61,817 nucleotides of DNA from Geminisphaera colitermitum TAV2. GTDB taxonomy: Bacteria; Verrucomicrobiota; Verrucomicrobiia; Opitutales; Opitutaceae. Shown in pieces: positions 35,089 through 44,041 of the stretch. The notes beneath the pieces were generated by a model. It worked only from the letters and a program-made list of their open reading frames with translations, did not search any database and was not told the DNA's origin. Every line of letters starts with the position of its first letter. Position 1 is the stretch's first letter. Made by a program: the position numbers and the translations under genes. Location of the stretch: assembly GCF_000171235.2 (NCBI RefSeq), contig NZ_ABEA03000117.1, forward strand, positions 1 through 61,817. The letters are read 5' to 3'.

Positions 35089-35172
35089 AATACTAAAAGC
35101 TGAAATTTAACAGTCCTTCCGATCTTTCTGCGCGGAGGCGGCGCATTTTGATTTCAGCCTTTCAGCGTTAAA
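35072..35172. repeat. AGCTAAAA-type degenerate repeats
   Basis: Units such as CGCTAAAAAGCTAAAA, CTAAAAGCTGAAAT and, inverted, TTTCAGCCTTTCAGCGTT run from the last codons of the decarboxylase gene to 35172. Similar arrays are at 35829-35858, 58387-58423, 58467-58494, 58582-58620, 60024-60062 and 60207-60243, always beside a start or stop codon. Confidence 0.75.
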
Positions 35173-35232
35173 AAAAATGAGCCGCATCTCTGATGAACTT
35201 CGTAAGCGGACCAAGACTTTTGGTTCTCAAAT

Positions 35233-35399
35233 AGAGCATTTTCGGTTTATTTTGTCTCACGCAGAGACGCAGAGAACGCAGAGTCGGAAAAATACAATGT
35301 TTGTAATTTATTTATAATTAGCAATCTGTGTTTTCTCTGCGCCTCTGCGTCTCTGCGTGATCTCTTAAATTTTGCGACAAATTGAACCGACAATGCCCT
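35233..35399. repeat. Repeat family B element (MITE-like)
   Basis: About 167 bases with inverted ends AGAGCATTTTCGGTTTATTT and, on the right, AATTGAACCGACAATGCCCT, and inner arms TCTCACGCAGAGACGCAGAG and CTCTGCGTCTCTGCGTGA around an AT-rich centre. A half copy is at 37443-37530. Together with family A it disrupts the four-helix-bundle gene. Confidence 0.88.
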
Positions 35400-35415
35400 A
35401 ATCCGTTTTTATATT

Positions 35416-35592
35416 AGAGCAGTTTCATTTAGGCTGTAGCCATTTGATACCTGGTAGGGAGGCCTCTCCGAGGCCTCCGAAATCACGCTCCAAGCACCTA
35501 TGAGTTTCGTATCCTCTCACCACGCTCACGGAGGCCTCGGAGAGGCCTCCCTACCATTAAGACAACGGATACACTTCAACTGAAAATGCTCT
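35416..35592. repeat. Repeat family A element (MITE-like), full copy
   Basis: A 177-base element with ends AGAGCAGTTTCATTT and TGAAAATGCTCT, next GCTGTAGCCATTTGATACC and its partner, then the arms GGTAGGGAGGCC...CTCCG. It sits 16 bases after the family B copy. Ends begin with AGAGCA as in family B, so the same enzyme could move both. A TA dinucleotide flanks the outer ends of the pair. Confidence 0.9.
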
Positions 35593-35828
35593 AGATGGGC
35601 TTCTACAAGAAACCGACGAAAGTCATCTCTGGCTGGAATTTCTCAATGAAGACTGTGGTATAGTGAGTTCCGAGGTAATATGGCTTTTAGGTGAAGCTCG
35701 TGAACTGATGGCAATCTTTACCTCAATCGTTGTCCAGGTTCGGCGTAAAATTCAGTAAAATGTTTAAATATAAATTTATTTTCAATCACTGTCCCTGTTT
35801 CTGTGCTTCAGGGCCACTGATCCATTTT

Positions 35829-35858
35829 GGTTTTTAGCTTTTTAGCGTTTTAGTTTTT
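35829..35858. repeat. AGCTAAAA-type repeat (inverted) before the UDP-glucose dehydrogenase gene
   Basis: TTTTTAGCTTTTTAGCG and TTTTAGTTTTTT end six bases before the ATG. No clear Shine-Dalgarno sequence is seen here, so the array occupies the place of one. The rest of 35759-35828 shows nothing recognisable. Confidence 0.7.
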
Positions 35859-35864
35859 TCACTG

Positions 35865-37244
35865 ATGAATATATGTTGCATTGGAGCGGGTTATGTGGGT
35901 GGCCCGACCATGGCCATGATTGCGCTCAAGGCGCATGATATAACGGTTACGGTCGTTGACCTTAATGAAGTCAGGATCAAGGCGTGGAATTCCGATGTCC
36001 TGCCGGTTTATGAACCCGGGCTGGATGAGATCGTCAAAGCACGGCGCGGGAAAAATCTATTTTTCTCCACCGATGTCAAAGGGGCCATTGCCAAGGCCGA
36101 CATTATCTTTGTCTCGGTCAATACGCCTACCAAGACCTATGGCGTCGGTGCCGGGCGGGCCGCCGACTTGCGCTATATCGAATCCGTGGCGCGCACGATT
36201 GCCGAAGTGGCGACGACTCCCAAAATCATTGTCGAGAAATCCACCATCCCCGTCAAAACCGCCGAGACGATTCAGGAAATCCTCCGTTCCAATGGCAACG
36301 GGTCGAGTTTTCAGGTTCTCTCCAATCCCGAGTTTCTGGCTGAAGGCACCGCTGTCGTCGACCTGCAAAATCCGGATCGTGTGCTTATAGGCGGCGAGCG
36401 CACCCCGGAAGGGCAGAATGCCATCGAAACCCTCGTGAGCGTTTATGCCCGCTGGGTGCCGCGTGAGCGGATCATCACGACCAATCTTTGGTCGTCGGAA
36501 CTCTCCAAGCTCGTGGCCAATGCCTTTCTGGCCCAGCGCATCAGCTCGATCAATTCCATTTCCGCCCTGTGCGAAGCCACGGGAGCCAATGTGGACGAAG
36601 TGGCCCACGCCATCGGCAGGGATTCCCGGATCGGCCCCAAATTTCTCAAAGCCTCGGTGGGCTTTGGCGGCTCCTGCTTCCAGAAAGATATCCTCAATCT
36701 TGTCTATCTTTGCGAATATTTCGGCCTGCCTGAAGTCGCTGCCTATTGGGACAACGTCATCAAGATCAACAACTGGCAGAAGCATCGCTTTGCCGCCAGA
36801 ATTGTGCGCACTCTGTTCAATACCGTGGCGGACAAAAAAATTGCCGTGCTCGGTTTTGCCTTCAAGAAGGACACCAATGACACCCGTGAATCCCCGGCGA
36901 TCGCTGTGGTGCGCGACCTCTTGGAGGAGCAGGCCAACGTAGTCGTTTACGATCCCAAGGTCTCCGCCGAAAAAATCCATGAGGACGTGTTGGGAATAAC
37001 ACCTCAAAGCTCCCAGCTCAAAGCTCTCGGCTCAAAGCTGACTATCGCGGCAAACGCCGATGAAGCAGCGTCGGGTGCACACGCCATTGCGATTCTGACC
37101 GAGTGGGATGAATTCAAGATGCTTGATTTCGAAAAAATCTATGCTGCCATGCAAAAACCCGCCTTCCTCTTCGATGGCCGCAACATTCTTGATTTGGAGA
37201 AGCTCCACTCCATCGGCTTCCGCGCTTATGGTTTGGGGAAGTGA
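35865..37244 (+). CDS. UDP-glucose 6-dehydrogenase
   Basis: A 459-residue enzyme oxidising UDP-glucose to UDP-glucuronate with two NAD+. The N-terminal Rossmann motif is GAGYVGGPT, the catalytic cysteine lies in [12 protein letters not shown], and the C-terminal UDP-binding domain has [16 protein letters not shown]. The form [20 protein letters not shown] is the animal-like type of the enzyme. It feeds the decarboxylase encoded upstream. Residues about 383-396 ([15 protein letters not shown]) are encoded by an AGCTC-type repeat identical in style to those between genes, an insertion in a surface loop of the C-terminal domain. Confidence 0.96.
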   Translation: MNICCIGAGYVGGPTMAMIALKAHDITVTVVDLNEVRIKAWNSDVLPVYEPGLDEIVKARRGKNLFFSTDVKGAIAKADIIFVSVNTPTKTYGVGAGRAADLRYIESVARTIAEVATTPKIIVEKSTIPVKTAETIQEILRSNGNGSSFQVLSNPEFLAEGTAVVDLQNPDRVLIGGERTPEGQNAIETLVSVYARWVPRERIITTNLWSSELSKLVANAFLAQRISSINSISALCEATGANVDEVAHAIGRDSRIGPKFLKASVGFGGSCFQKDILNLVYLCEYFGLPEVAAYWDNVIKINNWQKHRFAARIVRTLFNTVADKKIAVLGFAFKKDTNDTRESPAIAVVRDLLEEQANVVVYDPKVSAEKIHEDVLGITPQSSQLKALGSKLTIAANADEAASGAHAIAILTEWDEFKMLDFEKIYAAMQKPAFLFDGRNILDLEKLHSIGFRAYGLGK

Positions 37245-37264
37245 GCTGGAAGCTCCCAGCTCAT

Positions 37265-37442
37265 AGAGCATTTTATTCAAAACTGTAGCCGTTATCTTAA
37301 CGGTAGGGAGGCCTCTCCGAGGCCTCCGAAACCACGCTCCATCTACCTATGAATTTCGCATTCCCACACTACGCACGGCGGAGGCCTCGGAGAGGCCTCC
37401 CTACCAGGTATCAAATGGCTACAGTTTAAATGAAACTGCTCT
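37265..37442. repeat. Repeat family A element (MITE-like), full copy
   Basis: A 178-base element, ends AGAGCATTTTATTCAAAACT and AGTTTAAATGAAACTGCTCT, arms as in the other copies. It follows an AGCTC-type array (37243-37262) after the UDP-glucose dehydrogenase stop and abuts half of a family B element. Confidence 0.9.
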
Positions 37443-37530
37443 AATTATAATTAAATTAAAAATATTACATTTTTCTGACTCTGCGTTCTCCGCGTCTCTG
37501 CGTGAGACAAAATAAACCGACAATGCTCTA
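37443..37530. repeat. Truncated family B element
   Basis: Matches the complement of the left half of 35233-35399, ending GACAAAATAAACCGACAATG and CTCTA. The other half is missing where the family A copy adjoins, so A probably inserted into B and part was lost. Confidence 0.82.
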
Positions 37531-37588
37531 GCGGAGGGCTACACACGCGATGGTGAAAGAGACAGGTGTTGTTTTCTGACGATAGCTA

Positions 37589-37756
37589 AAGGGCACTTTG
37601 AAAAACTCTCCTTTTCCAATCCAACGAATCAACCGCGAATGGACGCGAATAGACGCGAATGATGTTACCTATTACAAAACAGGTGTTGATCATTAAGTTA
37701 ATTGGTCTGTATTCGCGTTCATTCGCGGTTGAAAATGCCTTTTCCAAAGTGCCCTT
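37589..37756. repeat. Repeat family C element (MITE-like)
   Basis: About 168 bases with inverted ends AAGGGCACTTTGAAAA and TTTTCCAAAGTGCCCTT and inner arms CAACCGCGAATGGACGCG and CGCGTTCATTCGCGGTTG around an AT-rich centre. Only one copy was seen in this window. The short segment 37531-37588 before it shows nothing recognisable. Confidence 0.85.
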
Positions 37757-37803
37757 ACGTTTATTTCATTTGGAGGGAAAACTTCCAGAAATGAAAGGGA
37801 TAT

Positions 37804-37986
37804 ATGGCGCGCTTAAGTGAGATCGAAAAAGAGCAGTTATTAAAATCTTCGGTGGGTTGGCCGCCGGAGAGGCAACCTGTAATTCGTTTGTCCTCTGTGG
37901 AGTATATGGAATTTCTCACCTTTGCTGCTCGGTTTACACGCCAAAAGAAGGCGATGATTTTTACTGGCAAGCATTGGAAACTCTAG
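37804..37986 (+). CDS. Small hypothetical protein (60 residues)
   Basis: A 60-residue frame, MARLSEIEKEQLLKSSVG onwards, with an AAAGGG sequence just upstream that could serve as ribosome binding site. The protein is basic and has no signal or membrane helix. It lies between a family C element and a long AGCTC-type array, upstream of the EpsI-like gene. No family recognised; it may be a real small gene of the locus. Confidence 0.45.
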   Translation: MARLSEIEKEQLLKSSVGWPPERQPVIRLSSVEYMEFLTFAARFTRQKKAMIFTGKHWKL

Positions 37987-38106
37987 CTCCCAGCTAATAA
38001 CTCTCAGCTCATAAGCTCCAAGCTCCAAGCTTATCGCTCCCAGTTCATAGCTTCCATCTCCAAGCTTTCAGCTCCAAGCTCATAGCTTCCATCTCCCAGC
38101 TCATTT
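37984..38106. repeat. Long AGCTC-type degenerate repeat array
   Basis: About 120 bases built of units such as AGCTCCCAGCT, CTCAGCTCATAAGCTCC, AAGCTCC, ATAGCTTCCATCTCC, running from the last codon of the small gene to 8 bases before the EpsI start. Units are 7-10 bases and mostly contain AGCT. It is not a CRISPR: there are no fixed repeats with unique spacers. Confidence 0.8.
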
Positions 38107-38114
38107 CCCATTTT

Positions 38115-38804
38115 ATGAAAAAGTCCCTGCTTATTACCCTGATCGTGATGGCAAGCATTTTGCTTTTGGGGGTGGGTTTGGTGATCTATGGCAATAGTCG
38201 GATTACAGAACCCAAGTTTCACGGCAAACTGAAAGACCTGCTTCCGCCACCGCCTCCGGGATGGACCATGACGGAGAAACCGATTGCGGATACGCCCGAG
38301 ATGCAGAAGGCCGTGGGAGAAATACTCAATTACGACGATGGTATTCTTGTCGATTATAACGATGGAGTAAATCGCCTTTCCGTCTATATCGCCTACTGGA
38401 CACCAGGCAAAATGTCACACCGCTTGGTGGCGGGCCATACGCCTGATGTATGCTGGGTGGGTAATGGGTGGAAAAAGGAGGAAAGTGAAACGATATCCGG
38501 TTTGTCGGCAAACAATAAAATACTGCCTCCGGCTGAGGGGCGTGTATTTAGTGCTCAAGGGCATAACGAATACGTTTGGTTTTGGCATGTGGTTGGAGTA
38601 GATGTGAAATCTTACGCTACAGGACACGTACCTCCGTGGTATGCTGTTTTTATTGATATGTTTGAACGAGGGGTTAATCAGAGAGAAGAACAGTTCTTTA
38701 TTCGTATATCGGCCGGACATCCTTTGGAAAAATCCGAATTTAAGCCGATTCTTGATGCAATATTGGCACGCCTGCCATTGCCCGGGAATAAATCCGATCT
38801 TTAG
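38115..38804 (+). CDS. Exosortase-associated EpsI family protein
   Basis: A 229-residue protein with one N-terminal membrane helix (about 4-25, [20 protein letters not shown]) and an extracytoplasmic EpsI/DUF3485-like domain. The family hallmark is seen in [29 protein letters not shown] and the later VWFWHVVG. EpsI proteins accompany exosortases and exopolysaccharide loci, with an unclear role in export. No exosortase gene is in the window, so it must be elsewhere. Good fit with the PEP-CTERM proteins at 6117, 24783 and 25689. Confidence 0.85.
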   Translation: MKKSLLITLIVMASILLLGVGLVIYGNSRITEPKFHGKLKDLLPPPPPGWTMTEKPIADTPEMQKAVGEILNYDDGILVDYNDGVNRLSVYIAYWTPGKMSHRLVAGHTPDVCWVGNGWKKEESETISGLSANNKILPPAEGRVFSAQGHNEYVWFWHVVGVDVKSYATGHVPPWYAVFIDMFERGVNQREEQFFIRISAGHPLEKSEFKPILDAILARLPLPGNKSDL

Positions 38805-38814
38805 TATTATAAAT

Positions 38815-39582
38815 ATGAAAGCAGTCATTCTTGCTGGTGGTCTTGGCACACGGATTAGCGAAGAAACCCATCTCAAACCAAAGCCCATGGTCGAAATTGG
38901 CGGGAAGCCGATTCTATGGCATGTGATGAAAATATACTCGACCTATGGTATCAATGATTTTGTCATTTGTGCGGGATATAAAGGCTATGTCATTAAAGAA
39001 TATTTCGCCAATTACTTCCTGCACATGTCGGATGTTACTTTTGACATGAACAATAATAGCATGGAGGTCCATTATCGGCGCTCCGAGCCCTGGCGGGTGA
39101 CGATTGCCGATACGGGTGAATCCACCATGACCGGTGGGCGCTTAAAGCGCGTCCGCGAATACCTTGGCGATGAAACGTTTTGTTTTACCTATGGTGATGG
39201 CGTTGGAGATGTAAATATTAGCGAACTTATGGCTTTTCATAAACGCGAGGGGAGACAGGCGACGCTTACCGGTGTGCAACCTCCGGGGCGTTATGGTGCG
39301 TTGGGCATTGAAGATAATCGTATTACCAATTTCCAAGAAAAACCTGAAGGCGACGGAGGATGGATCAATGGGGGGTTTTTTGTGTTGGAGCCTTCTGTGA
39401 TTGATTTGATTGAGAATGATGCCACTACATGGGAGCGAAAACCCCTCGATATTCTCGCCAAGAATTCTCAACTCAGCGTGTACAAACATACTGGTTTCTG
39501 GCAGCCGATGGACACCCTTCGGGAAAAAATCCACTTAGAGGATCTTTGGGCTTCCGGGAAGGCCCCGTGGAAAAAGTGGTGA
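38815..39582 (+). CDS. rfbF: Glucose-1-phosphate cytidylyltransferase
   Basis: A 255-residue nucleotidyltransferase making CDP-glucose from CTP and glucose-1-phosphate. The start [22 protein letters not shown] holds the nucleotide-binding loop, and [39 protein letters not shown] and [12 protein letters not shown] are characteristic of RfbF. The ATG at 38815 fits the family; the frame upstream overlaps the EpsI gene. First step of CDP-linked deoxysugar synthesis with the two genes that follow. Confidence 0.96.
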   Translation: MKAVILAGGLGTRISEETHLKPKPMVEIGGKPILWHVMKIYSTYGINDFVICAGYKGYVIKEYFANYFLHMSDVTFDMNNNSMEVHYRRSEPWRVTIADTGESTMTGGRLKRVREYLGDETFCFTYGDGVGDVNISELMAFHKREGRQATLTGVQPPGRYGALGIEDNRITNFQEKPEGDGGWINGGFFVLEPSVIDLIENDATTWERKPLDILAKNSQLSVYKHTGFWQPMDTLREKIHLEDLWASGKAPWKKW

Positions 39583-39608
39583 ATAGAAGCTCGGTAGGTT
39601 TATTTCTC

Positions 39609-40724
39609 ATGTCTTTTGCGGATATTTATCGAGGCAAACGAGTCCTTGTTACTGGTCACACCGGCTTCAAAGGAGCGTGGCTATCGGAGTGGTTGCTTGC
39701 ACTTGGTGCCGATGTCACCGGCTATGCGCTTCCACCTCCCACCATACCTTCTCTGTTTGATCAACTTGGACTCATCACCCGGCTGAGACATATAGAAGGC
39801 GATATCCGTGATTTGTCAGCGGTGTGTGCTGCATTCACCACCGCGCGACCGGATTTTGTTTTCCACCTCGCCGCACAGCCGTTGGTTCGACTGTCTTACG
39901 AGCAGCCAACCGAGACATTTGCGGTCAATGTCATGGGCACCGCCAACATTCTTGAGGCCGTCCGTCTTGCAGCTGATCCCGTCCGCCCTTGTGCGGTCGT
40001 GGCGATTACTACTGACAAGTGTTACGAAAATCGTGAGTGGGTACATAGTTACCGCGAGGAAGACCCCATGGGGGGATTCGATCCTTATAGTGCGTCAAAA
40101 GGTGCGGCGGAACTCGTAATCTCCGCTTATCGTCGCTCTTATTTTCCAGCTTCCGTTTCACCTGTGCATCTCGCCTCCGCCCGTGCGGGCAACGTCATTG
40201 GGGGAGGAGACTGGGCATTGGATCGGATCGTGCCTGATTGTATCCGAGCACTCATTCGCGGTGAGACGATTCCTGTACGCAACAAAGTCGCCACCCGACC
40301 ATGGCAGCATGTGCTTGAACCGCTCTCCGGTTATCTTTGGCTAGGAGCATGTTTGGCGAATCCGCAGCTTTCCATTTTTAGTTCTCAACTCGACAGTGCC
40401 TTCAATTTTGGACCGGCTCTCGCCTCTAATCGGACTGTGGCCGAGCTTGTACAAGAAGTTCTCAAGCATTGGCCAGGCCAGTGGGAGGATCGTAGCGATC
40501 CTCATGCTCCCCACGAGGCCAGACTGCTCAATTTGGCGACCGACAAGGCACATCACTTCCTCGGCTGGATCCCAGCTTGGTCTTTTCCGGAGACGATTGC
40601 TCAAACGGTCGCTTGGTATCGTCAGGCCACCGAATCAGCGGTCGACTTGCATGCATTCACAAAGAGCCAAATCGATAATTATACTGCTGTCGCGTGTGCC
40701 GCTGGCCGTGCTTGGGCGACCTAA
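39609..40724 (+). CDS. rfbG: CDP-glucose 4,6-dehydratase
   Basis: A 371-residue extended SDR. The NAD site is VTGHTGFKGAWLSEWL, catalytic Tyr/Lys in DPYSASKGAAELV, and RAGNVIGGGDWALDRIVPDC is the RfbG signature. It removes water from CDP-glucose to give CDP-4-keto-6-deoxyglucose. Residues about 254-262 (PQLSIFSSQLD) resemble the AGCT-type repeat translations in neighbouring genes and lie in a loop. Downstream of rfbF by 26 bases. Confidence 0.95.
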   Translation: MSFADIYRGKRVLVTGHTGFKGAWLSEWLLALGADVTGYALPPPTIPSLFDQLGLITRLRHIEGDIRDLSAVCAAFTTARPDFVFHLAAQPLVRLSYEQPTETFAVNVMGTANILEAVRLAADPVRPCAVVAITTDKCYENREWVHSYREEDPMGGFDPYSASKGAAELVISAYRRSYFPASVSPVHLASARAGNVIGGGDWALDRIVPDCIRALIRGETIPVRNKVATRPWQHVLEPLSGYLWLGACLANPQLSIFSSQLDSAFNFGPALASNRTVAELVQEVLKHWPGQWEDRSDPHAPHEARLLNLATDKAHHFLGWIPAWSFPETIAQTVAWYRQATESAVDLHAFTKSQIDNYTAVACAAGRAWAT

Positions 40725-40751
40725 TTCTTCACTTTTTAGTAAATTTAAGCA

Positions 40752-42293
40752 ATGCCTACACCCGCTGAACTGAAAGCAGATATTCTCCGCCTTACGCGCG
40801 AGTATTCAGCTCTCGTCCATGCCGCCCAGCGTCCCGGTGATGATATCATCCGTGCTCCGTGGCAACCCGGACAGACCATTCCCTATGCCGGACGAGTGTT
40901 TGACCAAGACGAAGTCGAGGCGGCTGTGGGAGCGACCCTTGATTTTTGGCTGACCTTGGGGCCTGAGGGAGACGCTTTTGAAAAGGAACTGGCTGCTCTT
41001 CTGGGCGTGAAACACACCTTGGTCGTCAATTCCGGGTCCTCCGCCAATCTTGTGGCGCTGGCGGCCCTTACTACACACAAATTGCCGCCGCATAAACGCA
41101 TCCAGCCCGGTGATGAGGTGATTACGGTTGCAGCGGGGTTTCCCACCACCGTTGCCCCCATTATCCAACTCGGTGCCATTCCCGTCTTTGTCGATAACGA
41201 TCCTGTCACCGGCAATATACGATCCGGCCAGTTGGGCGCTGCCTATGTGGCAGGCAAGACCAAGGCCGTGATGATGGCCCATGCGCTTGGCAATCCTTTC
41301 GACCTTGGATCTGTCCTTGAGTTTTGCCGCAAACACGATCTCTGGCTCGTCGAAGACAACTGCGATGCCCTTGGCTGCACCTATAGCATGCCAATCACCC
41401 GGGCCAAGACTCTTGGTATTACGGAAAATTCCCCGGGCATTCCATCGGACGGCGTAACCATTACCCGCTATACCGGAACATGGGGCGATATTTCTACCCA
41501 GTCATTTTATCCTCCGCATCATCTCACCATGGGCGAAGGTGGCGCGGTGAATATTATCAGTCGCCCTGCCCTCAAAACTTATGCAGAGAGCTTTCGGGAT
41601 TGGGGACGCGATTGTTGGTGTCCTTCTGGGAAAGATGACACCTGTAAAAAACGGTTTGGCTGGCAACTTGGTGAATTACCCAAAGGATACGACCATAAAT
41701 ACATCTACAGTCACCTTGGATATAATCTGAAACCGCTTGATCCCCAAGCGGCCATTGGGCGCAAACAACTCAAAAAGCTTCCAGCCTTTATTGATGCCCG
41801 AAAAAAAAATTGGGAAATCCTCCGCACCGGCCTTGCCGATCTATCGGATGTATTCGACTTCACCCTGCCCACGCACGCCACCCGCTGGATACCGCCGGAT
41901 GAGCGGCAGCTTGCAACTCACAGCTCACAGCCCATAGCTTTCGATTCTTGTTTTGCTTGGGACGAATCTGGATGCCAAACCAACGCTTCTTGGTTCGGCT
42001 TTATGCTGCGGGTAAAGCAAACGGCTCCCTTTACGCATACCGACCTTGCCCGATACCTTGATCAGCACAAGATTGGTAATCGCATGTTATTTGGAGGCAA
42101 TTTGCTTCGTCAGCCTGTGTTCGTGCAGCTCAAGAAAGACCGTCCGCAATCCTTCCGTGTAGTCGAAGAGATGACCGGAGCCGACGAAATTATGCATGGT
42201 GCATTGTTTCTTGGTACATATCCTGGGTTAACAGCTGAGATGCTCGCTTACGAGATTGAGATTATGTGTAAGTTTGTGAAATCGCACTGCTGA
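40752..42293 (+). CDS. rfbH: CDP-4-keto-6-deoxyglucose 3-dehydrase
   Basis: A 513-residue PMP- and [2Fe-2S]-dependent enzyme of the aminotransferase fold, longer than the usual 430-440. In place of the catalytic lysine it has histidine (FYPPHHLTMGEGGAVN), as expected for the dehydrase. Cluster cysteines are seen in DCWCPSGKDDTCKKRF with another upstream in DNCDALGC. It removes the C3 hydroxyl, giving precursors of 3,6-dideoxyhexoses. Two insertions lengthen it: about residues 212-238 and about 385-410, the second including LATHSSQPIA encoded by an AGCTC-type repeat. The partner reductase is not in this window. Confidence 0.94.
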   Translation: MPTPAELKADILRLTREYSALVHAAQRPGDDIIRAPWQPGQTIPYAGRVFDQDEVEAAVGATLDFWLTLGPEGDAFEKELAALLGVKHTLVVNSGSSANLVALAALTTHKLPPHKRIQPGDEVITVAAGFPTTVAPIIQLGAIPVFVDNDPVTGNIRSGQLGAAYVAGKTKAVMMAHALGNPFDLGSVLEFCRKHDLWLVEDNCDALGCTYSMPITRAKTLGITENSPGIPSDGVTITRYTGTWGDISTQSFYPPHHLTMGEGGAVNIISRPALKTYAESFRDWGRDCWCPSGKDDTCKKRFGWQLGELPKGYDHKYIYSHLGYNLKPLDPQAAIGRKQLKKLPAFIDARKKNWEILRTGLADLSDVFDFTLPTHATRWIPPDERQLATHSSQPIAFDSCFAWDESGCQTNASWFGFMLRVKQTAPFTHTDLARYLDQHKIGNRMLFGGNLLRQPVFVQLKKDRPQSFRVVEEMTGADEIMHGALFLGTYPGLTAEMLAYEIEIMCKFVKSHC

Positions 42294-42310
42294 CGATTGA
42301 TCTATACACT

Positions 42311-43087
42311 ATGTCAACGCGTGTTTATCCACTTGGGCAGGTTGGTTACTTATTCGAATTTAATAATATTCGGATCGTAATTGATCCCTATCTTACCGAT
42401 AGCGTGGCAGAGCAGTTCGGCGCCTCACTTCGTCGTCTTTGCCTTTCCACCTTGGCGCCTAGCGAATTGACCGCCGTATCGTGGGTTTTGCTTACTCATG
42501 CCCATCTTGATCACACCGACCCCAAAAGTCTTGCGGCACTTTGGGTCGCCTCACCGGAAGTTCGTTTCGCAGCCCCCTACGAATGTCATGAGTTACTGGA
42601 ATCAATAGGAGTTCCAGCTTCGCATTTGGTGCTGGTGTCAGCGGGAGATGTAATTTCTTTGGCTGAAAATTTACGTGTTCGTACGATTCCAGCCGCGCAT
42701 ACGGAAATGGAAACTGATGCCACGGGGCGCTCTCGATATGTGGGTTATTATATAGAGTCGAAATCCGCCGGGATATACCATGCTGGCGATACGATTCCTC
42801 ATGAAGCCATTTTTGCTGCGTTGGAAGGTGCCCGTATTGATTATGCGTTTTTACCTATGAATGAATGTAATTTATTTAAAATTCGAAATGGTATTGTAGG
42901 TAACATGACCCCTCGTGAAGCCTTCTCCTTCGCCGAGCGTATTGGCGCGCGGCGGTTGGTTCCAACCCACTGGGATTTATTTACGCCCAATTGCACCTTC
43001 CCTTGGGAGATTGAGGCATTATACGCCGCCCTTCGTCCACCTTTTGAGCTTCGTTTCATGCCTTGTGGTTCGGTCCATCTGCTCTGA
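42311..43087 (+). CDS. MBL-fold metal-dependent hydrolase (UlaG-like)
   Basis: A 258-residue metallo-beta-lactamase-fold protein. The metal motif is LLTHAHLDHTDPKS; further ligands are likely in AAHTEME, YHAGDTIPH and VPTHWDLF. It resembles UlaG-type lactonases. In this setting, between rfbH and a glycosyltransferase, it may act on a sugar acid or lactone intermediate used by the CMP-sugar genes downstream; that is inference. No signal peptide is seen. Confidence 0.85.
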   Translation: MSTRVYPLGQVGYLFEFNNIRIVIDPYLTDSVAEQFGASLRRLCLSTLAPSELTAVSWVLLTHAHLDHTDPKSLAALWVASPEVRFAAPYECHELLESIGVPASHLVLVSAGDVISLAENLRVRTIPAAHTEMETDATGRSRYVGYYIESKSAGIYHAGDTIPHEAIFAALEGARIDYAFLPMNECNLFKIRNGIVGNMTPREAFSFAERIGARRLVPTHWDLFTPNCTFPWEIEALYAALRPPFELRFMPCGSVHLL

Positions 43088-43099
43088 GCTTCGGACGTT

Positions 43100-43990
43100 A
43101 TGATTCCTGCTTGTTCCATCGTCATCCGCACGCTTAACGAAGGTCGATATCTGGATGAAGTTCTGAAAGCTATTGTCAGTCAAAACTACCCCGCTCCTTG
43201 TCGGGAGGTGGTGGTGGTCGATTCCGGCTCTACCGATGAGACCTTGGCCATCGTTGAGCGGCATGGATGCAAAATTGTTCATATTCGTCGGGAGGACTTC
43301 TCATTTGGCCGTTCGTTGAATGTCGGTTGTGATGCGGCACGGGGGGAGTTTCTTGTTTTTATAAGTGGTCATTGTGTTCCTACTGATTCACTGTGGCTTT
43401 GGCAGCTTTTATTACCGTTTCGCGATGAGCGGGTGGCTGTTACTTACGGACGGCAGCAGGGAGGGGCGGAAACGAAGTTTAGTGAACATTGTCTGTTTGA
43501 AAAATATTTTCCCTCTGTCGGAGATGGTGGGCATCAGGCTCCTTTCTTCTGCAATAATGCAAACTCGGCCTTTCGACGCACCGCTTGGGCTGCATTTCGT
43601 TTCGATGAGACGCTTACCGGCCTTGAGGATATGCATTTGGCCCGGCGCTTGTGGCAAGGGGGAGGCCGTATAGCCTATGTGCCACGGGCCGCTGTATATC
43701 ATTATCACCATGAACGCTGGCGGCAGATAATGCGGAGATACGAACGCGAGGCCATTGCCCTTCAAAAAATCATGCCAGAAATTCAAGTCCAGTGGCATGA
43801 TGCTGTCAGATATTTTCTGGCGGCAGTCATGGGGGATTCTGCGCGAGCATTGGCCCAAAAATGTTTTTGGAGACGATTGGGTGAGATTATGGTGTTCCGC
43901 TATTGCCAATATGCGGGGGCATGGAAAGGAAATCATACGCACCGTCGGCTTTCCTATCGCGAAAAAGAGAAATACTTCTATCCCAATTGA
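43100..43990 (+). CDS. Family 2 glycosyltransferase
   Basis: A 296-residue GT-A fold enzyme. The start CSIVIRTLNEGRYLDEVLKA and VVVDSGSTDETLAI are typical of GT2 rhamnosyltransferase-like members; the metal-binding position that usually reads DxD is SGHC here, and the acceptor loop GLEDMHLARRLWQGG has the ED motif. It adds one sugar of the repeat unit at the cytoplasmic face of the membrane. Donor unknown. Confidence 0.9.
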   Translation: MIPACSIVIRTLNEGRYLDEVLKAIVSQNYPAPCREVVVVDSGSTDETLAIVERHGCKIVHIRREDFSFGRSLNVGCDAARGEFLVFISGHCVPTDSLWLWQLLLPFRDERVAVTYGRQQGGAETKFSEHCLFEKYFPSVGDGGHQAPFFCNNANSAFRRTAWAAFRFDETLTGLEDMHLARRLWQGGGRIAYVPRAAVYHYHHERWRQIMRRYEREAIALQKIMPEIQVQWHDAVRYFLAAVMGDSARALAQKCFWRRLGEIMVFRYCQYAGAWKGNHTHRRLSYREKEKYFYPN

Positions 43991-44041
43991 TGTAATTTTT
44001 GTTCCTGTTTCGTTTATATCTGCTAGAATATATATAATTCC

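Larger units (their letters stand above)
35177..35758 (+). pseudogene. Four-helix-bundle protein gene broken by repeat elements
   Basis: An ATG at 35177 encodes MSRISDELRKRTKTFGSQ, the usual start of the four-helix-bundle (23S rRNA intervening sequence type) proteins. From about 35231 it is interrupted by a family B and then a family A element. After 35593 the frame resumes as DGLLQETDESHLWLEFLNED and continues to REL...RRKIQ before TAA at 35756, the expected C-terminal part. About 40 central residues are missing, so insertion came with a deletion. The gene is dead. Confidence 0.82.

Noticed and set aside
37984-38106. CRISPR array
   Set aside because: Units are 7-10 bases and degenerate, with no constant repeat of 25-35 bases, no unique spacers and no cas genes.
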